From NCBI RefSeq assembly GCF_018691265.1, contig NW_024881313.1, positions 35,271,518 to 35,335,517 of the forward strand: DNA of 64,000 nucleotides, in the 5' to 3' direction. A program made the position numbers and the translations under genes. Every line of letters begins with the position of its first letter. The stretch's first letter is position 1. The notes under the pieces were generated by a model. That model worked only from the letters and a program-made list of their open reading frames with translations. It was not told the DNA's origin and did no database searches. The stretch comes from Tyto alba. Taxonomy: Eukaryota > Chordata > Aves > Strigiformes > Tytonidae. Shown here piece by piece: positions 37,868 to 48,334 of the stretch.

Positions 37868-40036
37868 AGCTAGACTGAAGTGATAACTGCATGAGTTTTA
37901 GTTGCAATGATAGGTTTGGGTAAAATATTAGAAGGCATTTAATAGGAGAATATTATGGGAAAACACTTTGTTTCCCCACATAAATAAATACAAATGTTAA
38001 CAAATTAATTTGGACTTCCAGTTTATGGCACTTTGATCTGAAATTTTATGAGCGAACCTTCACATCAAGTTTATGTATTTTTGCCAAATCCATGAGGAAT
38101 GTGGTCACATTTAGCTTACACAGTAGCCTCTGAAATATCTGCATGAATATGTGACACATGGGAAAGCAGAGGGGATATGTTGGAGGAGGGTGTCACCTGC
38201 AACTGCATCTCCAGTGCCCCTGGACACCCTGCACTGGGCCAAGAGCTGGGAGCAAACCCCTCTTCAATTCCCATTCAGAGCTCAAGGCTCAGCTGGCCAT
38301 TCTCCGGGAGAAGAGGAAAACACCCTGACTTGAACAGGGACTGGTGAGGAATTCGGAGAGACGAGGAATAAAAGGCAAAAGGCAGGAGCAGGGATGCTCA
38401 GGGGGAAGGGAGCAGGAGCCAGCAGGGTGGAAACCCAGCTCGGGTTTCAGCCCACAATGCCTTAATTTCTACACGTCTCTGCTGCCAGGATGACAAGTGG
38501 GCTTCAAAACCAAGTTAATGCTTCCAGTGATCCATCTAGAAGAGTTTGCTCCCTGCATCCCATTGACAGTAGTGAAGAACTGACAAACTGGGTTGGTACT
38601 GGTGTGAAAGATTTTTGGGCAGTTCTTATTTTAAGACAGAGCAAATTACAGAGTGCTACTGCTTTGGGGATGAATCAGGGCTGTTCACTGAATGAAGTAA
38701 TGGGTTGTGTGATGCCCACACTATTTCTTTTAAAAACTGGGAGGGGATCATGGCCAACCACAGTTTCAGAATTTGTAAACTGGCATCTGACTAGCACCGG
38801 TCTAACAGCACTGGCTTGTTTAAGCAATTAGAATAATTTCTCGCTTTGCAGTGTACAACATAGATTGCTGCTCACTAGCCTCATTAAGAAATATATTGTA
38901 AAAGAATGAAAACACCAGATCTAATTTCTAAATGTTATTGTACGGGCCAGAATAGTTACACCATGCTTTCTTCCGTCAACTGCATTAATTTTTGGCTACT
39001 GCTTTTAAGCAGAGCTGCCAAAAAAATGTTTAAATTCTAGGGATATTTGTAAGCCCTGCAGGGCTCCCTTACCTCATTCAATCATCTTTCTCACAGATAC
39101 AGAGATGCACATTTCTGCTGACTTCAGGGGTATTCATATACCCAGCAAATCATCTGTCTGATCCCATCTGAGCAGCTTTGTTTTTATTTATAATAATCCT
39201 CGAATTTTCAAGGGAATATACTAACATTCAGCTAACCCTATTTTTCCTAACCCAGATTTAAAGGGAATTGAGGAATCTGACTAAGATACTATTTGGCATA
39301 GAACTCTGAGAAGAAATAACTTGGGATGTTATTTACCTTATATATTTACTTTAAAATACATCTTCTAATGTAGCTGGGTTTTAAACCTATGTTTTGGAGA
39401 AGGCTGGTGTTAAAAAAATAACAAAATGATGACATATTTCAGTATTAACAGCTATGTAAATGTGATTTGTTGTTATCTAAAATAATTAAGTAAAATACCC
39501 TTTACATAACACATCCCTGGTCAGATGGAAGTTACCAGACATGCTACTCTTAACACTGTTTAAAATAAATGGAAGAGAGTCCCTGGAACTCATGAACTCT
39601 CCAGGCAGTTTCTGTTAACTGCTTATATACATGTATGTAACAAGTAACAGAAACATCCTGATCTGGTCAGTTCTCTACCAAATTTGGTCATGTACACATA
39701 TTGGAAGAAAAAATCTTCATTGGCCAAAAAATCAACATTTAAAAAACTCCGACCCTTTAGGGCACAAATTATAATGAAAAAAAGCCTAGCACTTTAGAAG
39801 CTGCATATCCCCTTAGAGCATGCTTTTGGAGTATCTCACCTTGGAAATAAAAAGACTAATGATAAGAAGTGATTTTGAGTGTGTTTAGAGCATTATAGCA
39901 TAAAAGAAATGAAGTGCAACCAGTGACATACTACTCCAAGCAGCTAGAGTAACGTGGTGTGAAGGTGGAGAGATGTTCACCGAGAGAAGAGGAGGTTTCT
40001 TGCCTCAACAGTGCAGTGAAATATTCAGGCCCTTAC

Positions 40037-40157
40037 CTTCGGGGAAGCAATCTTCAGGCTCCATCAGCTCCTCAGCAAACTCAGGGATCTGCTCCAGCAG
40101 TTCTGCAGGATTTGTCAAATCCACTGTGCTGCCTTCAGAAAGACTGATTTCATCAAG
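40037..40157 (-). CDS. SCN5A: SCN5A exon 19: II-III linker, acidic segment
   Basis: 121 nt, phase 0 to 1, 40 full codons plus one base. The acceptor is TTGACTACAAG/CTT behind a pyrimidine-rich tract, and the donor is GAAG/GTAAGG. The peptide starts [14 protein letters not shown], continues [13 protein letters not shown], and ends with an acidic [12 protein letters not shown]. The match to [18 protein letters not shown] and DPEDCFTE of human Nav1.5, as I recall it, together with the identical exon length, is strong evidence for the paralogue. The segment is cytoplasmic. Confidence 0.93.
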
Positions 40158-42399
40158 CTTGTAGTCAACAAGAGCAAAGATGAGGAAAACACATTGATCA
40201 ATCACCCCAAAGGAAGTAACTGAGTTTTTATTTCACTAACCAATATCCCAACTAAAGTCACCACAACAGTGACATCACCATGCCCTCCACATGGTGCCCA
40301 CTCCTCAAGTGACAGCTCTGCCTATGCTGCGGTGAGCTAACAGCTGAGCCATCAACAAGAACAACATCAAAAAGTTAACACATAAAACTTTATAAAACGA
40401 AAGAGAAGCAAACTGTAGAAAGATAGTGAACAGCTACCAAATATTAGTGGTAGGTGGAAGCTTGGAATGATGGAACCACTCATGATTTTAAGGTTTGTAT
40501 GTCCTGAAAGCTCATACCTTCAGATGGGGGGCGGTGACCAGAAGTGCGACCTAGTTCCTGAAAAGCCGAAGAATGAATTTGATGACCTATGTTGGGTTCC
40601 TATCTCTGGGACCTCATTCTTGAGGCTCCTCACCCACAGCTAATGGGTGAAATCAGCACTTTGTTGGTCAGGACCATACTTTGCTCCCACCTGCCACAGC
40701 TTCTCATCCGAATGAGCAGAAGTCCCTCTGTCACCAGGGTCTGGTCACACGATGCTACAGGCACACACGTATGAGAAGAGTCTTCCACCCGTCTCATCCT
40801 GGGCCTAACTTGTTCCCACCGTGTGATGTGGCCCCTTGCCTTTTCGTCACGTGTTTCTGATCTCATGGTGCAGTAGAAGGAGGTACACATGGCTTTTGAA
40901 AGCCTTTCAGAGGCTCTATTGCTTAACTAAAATATTTGACACCACCATCTTAGGTGTGTTGTTTAAATTCATAGTTTCTCAAAACTTCCCCTGAAAAATA
41001 GGGACAAGAACATTCCTGCTCCCTGAAGCATTGACTTAGAGCAGGAACTCCCAAGTAGATCTGAGTAAAAATTTATTAGGAATATATTATTTTTAAAAAC
41101 TGTTTTAGAGGTTAAATTTGGTATTAAAAGAGATATGATATATGACTGAATAAGTCACCTGAATATTAAATAGAATTTTCTTTTCTAGTCAAAACTTTCT
41201 TTTAACAGAATCAAAATATTTTCTTTAGAAAACAGGATTTGTATTCCATATTTTATTTTACTATTCAAAATAAAACATTTATATCTTGTGTTAATACAAA
41301 ATTATATTTTACTTGATTATTCAGCTTGGCCACTAAATTGAAAGATCTAATATTTGTCCATCCCTGCACATAGTTTGTTTCTGACTATATTAAAACACTA
41401 AGTGGTATAAATGGGCAACAGCGAAGTTGACATCTTCTATGGGTCATATTAATGCAAAATAGATATAAGTAGAAGTCAGGAGAGGTGGGTTGTTCGTTAA
41501 CTGTCTTATTCTGTTCTTTGAGTACCTACTGAAATGTTTTTGTGCTTTATCTTGCAATACTATTGTCTCCGTTTTAAAAAAATAAGAACAATAATACTTA
41601 CCCATGCTTTTAAACAACTTGTGAGATAGTTATATGAGAGATGGCATGTACACATAAAATATTATTTTCATGTGGATGATGGTGATGGAATTAGAGAATA
41701 TGTATCGCTTTATATATTTATTATTAATGTGAAAATGGGCCCTCTGTTTTCAAGTATACACAGTCAATGCAAAATTTATAGCTGAATTCAGAGAAATGCT
41801 GAACCTGGGGTAAAATGGGCAAGATTGAACATTCCAGCAATGCTTGCAAGAGGGGATGGAAGCTAGTTGTTTGCAATTAGCTACAGCACCCAGAAGGTCA
41901 TAGTCTTGGATAGGGTTTTTAATGCTCTACTCAAAACGACTGCAAACATTTGAGAAGAGACCTTTTAAAAAGAGAGTCAGAACAGAAAGCATAGGTCAAA
42001 GACATGGATAAAGCTTCTAAAAAATCCATATTCAGAATGCAGCTGTCATACAGAGCCCATTTTCTACAGACTACCAATGGTATATGATGATGGAAAAAAT
42101 GTCATACCAAGTTTTAGCACAGTCAAAACTTTCTGATACTGTTCATTAAGGAATGTCTTTAGTGATTATATGTTCTGTTATGAAGATGTCAAAACACAGA
42201 TTACTGAAACAGTCCTAAATCATGTACAGCTGTAGGATGTAGAAAACAGGGGTTCCAATGAAAAAAGAATCCTTGTTGGATATAATTCTTACCAAAAGAC
42301 AGAAATCAAAGAAAGCTGTGAGATCAATGTCAGCTTAATAGCATTGGCAATGACAGAGCTGGGTTTAGCAGAGACAGGTTAGAAAATTCACAGAACACA

Positions 42400-44330
42400 A
42401 TATGGTGCAATTATAATAGGCTACAAGGAAAACATCTTAAAGAATCAAGAATACTCAAGAGTTATTTATCGGGAGTTTTCAGAAAGTATTGGAGTCCATT
42501 AGCATCAAAGGGAGATGGGGAGCATGCAAGACAAAACAGACAGGATTTCTTCTGAAAAGCCTTCAAAGAAGAAGAGGCAGTGAACATGGATTCAGAAAAC
42601 ACTAGACAAAGGTTTGAGGGTCCAAACTGGGACTAGAAAAAGAAGGAACCATACATATGAGAGAAGAGAGAAAGAATAGGAAAGCTTGTAGGAAAGAAGC
42701 AAAGGTTACTCTTTACCAGAAAGGTTGAAGGGATTAGTAAGGTTTCATGAACTCAGTAATGAAAAGTGATTGGGACATAGAAACAAGTGATGAGGGAGAT
42801 GTAACTAATCAAAACTCAGTTGCCTAAGAAAATAAACTCTTTTTAAAAGAATCCAACAAGGGAATCAATAAAAAGAGGGAGAATAGCCTGTTAGAATTAA
42901 TACAAATATAAGTAGAGAAAAATCTAGACAGCCTGAAACATATGCAAATCATCAGATCCAGACAAGGGACAGGGTAGGGCATAAACACATCCAATACACC
43001 AAGTTAACACACCATTAGCAATCAATAGTGAATGCTCATGGAAAACTGGAAACAGCCCAGGAGAGCAGCAATAAGTAAACATAATACTGAGCTTAGAGAA
43101 GAGGAAAAGGGAATAATCATGGGAATCACAGATCACTAACCACTTGCTGTAGCCTGTGATTAAAGTAAATTAAATAAAGACTCAGAGGAGAAAAAGAGAG
43201 TGCTTTCTTGGAGTGAAATGTCATAGAGACATAAAGGCAGTAAAGCGGTTCTCCTGTATGCTAAGGGTACTGTGCACAAATGGGATGCAAAGAGGCCAAA
43301 AGAAGGCAAAAAGGACAGATACAGAATCTCTTTCTTTGTAATAAGTGAGTAGAGGAGGTATACCAGGCAGAGACAACGGAATCCATCAGAAGCCCCTTTG
43401 GGACACCTCCCACTAACGCATAAATTCATGCTGCACTGGGCAGTTTTTAATGTGTTCTGGGTGGAGTGGCTGTTTTAAGGACAAGGCTTCCACACCCTCT
43501 TCTTATGTCTGTAATAGTGGCAAATTGATCTGAATGGGTTTTTCAAAAAGCCTTTAGCAGTGAGATGCTGAAATCTTATTGAAAGTTGATGCTTACTCAA
43601 GGCTTAACTCTCTTATCTCCCTTCCTCTCTCTCTTGCCTCTGAAGATCACAGCCTTAATCTATCAAATTGACATATGATATATAAACATTAAGAAAATGT
43701 CTGGATGTCTATTATAGAAAAGTCTACTTTTAAAATAAATTGTAATTGGCTTGGATTCACCCATTGCTGCATGGACAAAAGCCATCCTAAGGCCCCAAAT
43801 ATAACACAAACTTTGTCATCAGAGGAGATCTGTAGGGATTAGAGTCAGCATTATTTTCACTAAAGATATAGAAGAAGTACCGACTGATATAATCCTCGTG
43901 TTAGCAGATAACATTAAATTGGAGACAGTATTGAAACTGAGGAAGCAGAAAAGAAAAGTGAAACATGGAGAGAATATAAAAAAATGGGACTTGACTCAAA
44001 ACAGTACAAATGAGAGAGTTCCAGGAGTATTTCAATGGAAACCCTGGAAACCTGGAATAATATTAAAAAATTAGATATGATTTTGCAGTGGGATATAACA
44101 ATGCAGAAAAACTATAGGAAAGCATCATGTCTAGATAATGAGATACTATTTCTGCTCCTTACAATTCTGTGGAAATTGTATTTGGAATATTGTGCTTACT
44201 ACTTGGCAAAACAACTCCAAAAAGGAACAATTGAGGAAGTTGCAAAGAAAGAGGTAAAAAAAATCAGTTAAAGGGCACAGAGATACCCATTTACAAGAAA
44301 TAATAAAATGATACAACAATGGTTTGTGAC
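42400..44330 (+). repeat. Old CR1/L3-clade LINE, ORF2 relic
   Basis: A long A/G-rich plus-strand stretch retains the order of CR1-clade ORF2 landmarks. At 43121-43140 gggaatcacagatcactaac corresponds to the GNYRPISL reverse-transcriptase motif. At 43540-43560 'tttttcaaaaagcctttag' corresponds to the 'aaggcttttga' region. At 43901-43920 ttagcagataacattaaatt (LADNIKL) corresponds to the FADDTKL catalytic box, with one catalytic aspartate codon now asparagine. At 44148-44215 'tatttctgctccttacaatt' and 'ttggaatattgtg' correspond to the 'tactctgctctggtgagacc' and 'ctggagtactgtg' region. Frames are broken throughout. The left boundary is uncertain. The element is antisense to SCN5A. Confidence 0.6.
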
Positions 44331-46230
44331 TTCAGGGGCTGAGCCAAAGACAAAAGGAAGCAAACAGTCTATTAAATTAAGAAATGTTAATCCATAAAAA
44401 GAGAATGATGGATAACATTGGTAAAAGTGAGTAGTGAAACGGTACTTTGAAAGGGAAAAAAGAAAAAAAAAGGGCTAGTTATTAAGGCAATATACCCAGC
44501 CATGACAATTTTTCTAAGCAAGTGAATTGTTGCCTTTGGTAAATGAAGAAATCTAAGTTGTTTGATATGTTCAAAGGTAGATCCCACCAAGCTGAACAAA
44601 ATATTTTATGGGGCAGTGTTTTGGCAGAGAAATTAACCAGTTTGAACTCTGAGGCCTTATCCACCTGTGACATCAATGATTTTATTTCTATAGTGTCTTT
44701 CTGATGATTTATATAGGATGAATTTTTAATCACATAATGTATCCTTTACTGACATCAACAGTGTTTGATTCAAAACACATTCAATGCTTCCTGTTATTGA
44801 CTGAATCACTCAAAGCCTTGGCTCTTGGGCATACCAAATCTGTTACTTCCTTGCAGTTGCTGTCTTTATTTGGCTAGTCTCAAGTTTTGGGACATTAATC
44901 AAAAAGATGATTAGCATGTCCTTGTGTGAAGGCACAAAGATTACTTCTGAATAGGAGGACTGTAAGTATGTAATGTCCACACAAGATCTGGCCTTCAAAA
45001 ATAGCATCCTTTGGGCTTTGTTCTTTCATGTTGGCATTCATAGCCTCATGTGAACTTCCGTTTGATTTCAAGTCATCCCTGGATTAGTGCCATATTCCCT
45101 CCACCTCTTTCTAAGCAGCCGCAAATAGAATCAATTATACTCTACTATAGAAAGGTGACATTTGTGTCCCAGGACCCTTTGAAAGTTGAGGGAGGAAATG
45201 GGGATTATTTCTTTATCACTATGTTGCTGAATATATCAAGGCTAGAATGTTCCTGATTTATCATGACATTTCATTATAGCACTAAAAAAGGACATAGTTT
45301 TCTAGCTTCCGTGTTAGGATCACAGGGTTTATATATCTCAAAACGACATTTAAACATGAAGGATACCTAATCCCCTGAGAGAAAAATTCCTGAAACAGTC
45401 TTTTAATTCCTCCTAGTTATAATGCTTCATCTCATTATTTTAAAGTTTTTGGGGGGTTTGGTAATTATATGTACATTTTTTTCCTGAGACTGGGATATCC
45501 TATATTCAAGTCTCCTTCCTCTAAAGTTCAGAACCTTTACTTTCTGAAGTTCAATATGCCAAGAAGTATTCTGGCAAGGAGGATTGCTACTTAAAGAAAT
45601 GCTTCATGGCTAGAGGATTTCTGGTTACTGTGAGCAGAATTTAGCTCACCAAAGTGTGTAACTCACCTAGTTACCCTGGGATCCCTTTATAGTCAATGGA
45701 GAGAAACAGGCACTTTTAGAAGATGATTCATCTGACCTAATTTAAATGTTGAATTCAGTCGGAGATGAGACACATTTACCTAATTACATTGGCTCCAGAT
45801 CTGCACTGACTATAAAAGGGCCTCAGATGACAAGTTCAGATACGGATGTCTACATTTAGTTCAGTAAATTCCACCATATGACAATATGAACCAGCAGGCC
45901 TGGAGAAGATGAGCTCTGGATCTGTGATGGGTCTGTTTCCTCTTGTCCTGTCAAGATTTATCCATGGGATTGCTTCTGCTGGGCACTAACTTGCCAGCAG
46001 TTTTATAGCAGAATTAGGAGAGGTGTGATGCATGTTGGTGTCATCCTTTCCTTTTCATTAATTCAGTTCCCCAAAACTACCGCTTGTTCCAATCTCAAGG
46101 AGCTATGGAGTTCCCCAAACTCCCAGGACATCACTCAAACCCTCCAGTTCCTGATTTCAAAGAGATGAATCCATCACTCTCTAATAACATAAGCAATGTT
46201 ATGTCAATAAAATGTTAAATCTGAATGGAA

Positions 46231-46243
46231 CCCCCCCCCCCCC
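46231..46243 (+). repeat. Poly(C) tract, 13 nt
   Basis: Thirteen consecutive C on the plus strand, that is G on the SCN5A sense strand, in intron 18. Confidence 0.95.
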
Positions 46244-46687
46244 AACAAATCAGCAAGCAGGAAACAGGGAGTTTAAAGCCTGGAGTCACTCAGTGCACAG
46301 TACAAATACACGTAATTTTGGTATTCATGCTGTAAGGACAACATAATCCTACAAATTGAAAATAAATGTCAATGTGTACACATCAAAAAACAATGAGTGA
46401 GCTGCACTTTGGTGAACATCAACTGAATGATACCAAGGTTTACTATTTAGTCAGTATCTTCATGTCAGCCACTTAAATTGTTGCACCTTTCTTGGATCTA
46501 TGTGTTAACAGGAAAAGAAATGGTAATCGGTGACAGATAACAGATGCCCTCCAGTGAACTCAGGGTACATATCTGCCAAGTCATCAGGTACCATTCTTAG
46601 AGTTACTTTTCAGTGGGAAAACACACACACATTTGCTCCTAAAATAAGACAGTAATATTATAAATGATTTTGTGGGTTTGTTGTTTG

Positions 46688-46714
46688 TTTTTTTTTTTTT
46701 TTTTTTTTTTTTTT
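46688..46714 (+). repeat. Poly(T) tract, 27 nt
   Basis: T run on the plus strand (A on the gene sense strand), about 255 nt downstream of the exon 18 donor. Confidence 0.95.
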
Positions 46715-46969
46715 CCCAAAAGCCTCTTGGAATCCCATCTTAACTTATAATGCACATTTTCCAAGCTTTCCAATTAATTTTATAACAGCAAAATCCTCTC
46801 TCTTCTTTACTAAGACTGTAATACCTACTACGTACTACTGCTTTCCTACCACTTGACAAACAAGTCGTATTTTTATAAGCCATAAATCCCATATCAATCA
46901 GTGACATGCACTAAGGAGCTGGTGCAATGAATTGCATGCAGTATCAGGTAGGAAAGTTGTTTCTGTTAC

Positions 46970-47116
46970 CTCTTTTGGCCCTACTGGAGGTGGTGGCTCA
47001 GCCTTCAACTGCTTATCCACGTGCAACTCATGTAACTCTTCACAAATCTCAGAGTTCTGACTCCGGACGCCTGGGCTTTGGCATCGCTGCCCCCTCAGCT
47101 GCAGCTGTTTTTCCTG
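46970..47116 (-). CDS. SCN5A: SCN5A exon 18: variable II-III linker cassette
   Basis: 147 nt with the first acceptor (49 codons, starting Gln) or 144 nt with the second (48 codons); both are phase 0 to 0, with no stop. The donor is GAG/GTAACA. The peptide begins EKQLQLRGQRCQ, runs through VRSQNSEICEE and ends DKQLKAEPPPPVGPKE. The tail matches the human exon 18 tail RQQWKAEPQAPG as I recall it; the rest is poorly conserved, as expected for this linker. Position, phase, flanking splice sites and the tandem CAGCAG acceptor all agree with human exon 18, which is somewhat longer (162 nt). Human and rodent isoforms that skip this exon are known (Nav1.5a). The upstream pyrimidine tract is poor, so skipping is plausible here as well. 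I am less certain of this exon than of the membrane-domain exons. Confidence 0.8.
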
Positions 47117-47119
47117 CTG
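47114..47119 (-). promoter_or_regulatory. SCN5A: Tandem NAGNAG splice acceptor of exon 18
   Basis: The gene strand reads TTTCCAGCAGGAAAAA at the intron 17 / exon 18 border. Splicing after the first CAG includes an extra Gln codon, and splicing after the second omits it. Human SCN5A has the same single-glutamine choice (Q1077 / delQ1077) at this place. The sequence shows the tandem site; use of both sites is inferred. Confidence 0.75.
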
Positions 47120-48312
47120 GAAATAATCCTAGATGGGTTTATTTTCTTTTTCTTTGATAGCATGCTTATTTCTTAAGGAGAACTCCCCAGCTAGAAGAGA
47201 AAATAGCCTGGACTATACTTGTCCGGGAATGACATCTTAAGGAAAATGGCAAGAAACAAGATAACACAAGCTTATGATGTAACTTCTGAGCTTTAGCAAC
47301 TGGATATATCAAGGTATCTGGCTGCTGAAAATGGAAATATAAATAGGCTCCATTTTTTTTCTGAGCTGTTGTTGCTGAAGCGGGAGGAAATTCCCTTGCA
47401 TCTCCATTTTGAGTCTGGTTTTGAGACACCAGCTTCCTCCAGTGACCTGAGGCGCACAGAAAGGTGATTGGAGTTCAGCTGTATAACCGAGGGGTGTACT
47501 CTGAAGTCACGCGATCATGCAGCGATATTCTGTGTTACAGATGGAGAAAGGCACGAGTGGAATAACCAACACTGTGCTACAAGTCTGCTTGAAACAGTGT
47601 GGAAAAAAACACATCCAGAGGAGACAAGATACATATGGAAGGGGAGGAAAATGCAAAGTTCACTGGAAGGGATAAAAGGTATATGTGGATAAAAGTAGAT
47701 GTGGGAAAACTGCAAGTAAACACGTAAATGTATGTGGCTCCTATTCAACAAAACACTTAAGGCTACTTGGCACCCACTGATGCCAACGAGACTTAACTGC
47801 AGGTTGGAAGGAGAGAACATCCTTAACAACTTCCCTAAAAAGGGATGGACTCTAGAATCAGAGCAATAATTTTTTTTGCTGCAAACACATCTGACTAGAC
47901 CTAGTGCTTGCTAGTATGAGCGATGCCATTAAATCCAGCCACTTCTTCCTGGGGTGATGATTATTGTTGCTGAACTCTCTAGAAGTACTCCCAGGACTAA
48001 CGGCAGAGGAGAGTATGTTTTCAGGGTTGGTCCCTACATCTGGAGGCCCAGGCTCTCTGCTGGTGTAAATCAGTGTGGCTTTATTGATTCACCTAAGACA
48101 GGGATTTCTCTGAAAACACCATAGCTCATCACAGCACTACCATCGTTTATGCCATTACTAACGCTCCTACTAAAATATTAATGAAACTCTAACTGGTTTC
48201 AAAGGTTGTGCTGAATTGCTTACAGAAGGACTTCCATGCTGAGAAAAAAATTACAAGCATAACAGCATTTCAGCAGTAATTATTTAAACTTATTTATCTT
48301 CCACTTGTCCAC

Positions 48313-48334
48313 TTTTTTTTTTTTTTTTTTTTTT
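48313..48334 (+). repeat. Poly(T) tract, 22 nt
   Basis: Uninterrupted T run on the plus strand, in intron 17. Confidence 0.95.

Larger units (their letters stand above)
31127..40036 (-). other. SCN5A: Intron 19 (8.9 kb)
   Basis: GT-AG intron between exons 19 and 20 (donor GAAG/GTAAGG, acceptor TTTTCAG). It holds three homopolymer runs (33894-33910, 34181-34197, 37854-37867) and a CR1 3' end at 36328-36436. No further exon or gene is recognised. Confidence 0.85.
40158..46969 (-). other. SCN5A: Intron 18 (6.8 kb)
   Basis: GT-AG intron between exons 18 and 19 (donor GAG/GTAACA, acceptor ACAAG). About 2 kb of it (roughly 42400-44330) is a decayed CR1/L3-type LINE. It also carries a 13-nt C run at 46231-46243 and a 27-nt T run at 46688-46714. 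The remainder shows nothing I recognise. Confidence 0.85.

Noticed and set aside
45640..45700. Splice-donor-like ctcacctag on the minus strand
   Set aside because: The sequence before the donor ends in an in-frame stop in phase 0, so it cannot be exon 18.
46927..47157. Plus-strand open frame of 76 codons starting MNCMQYQVGK
   Set aside because: It lies opposite SCN5A exon 18. The minus-strand reading has correct splice sites, phase and similarity to Nav1.5, so the plus frame is a shadow.
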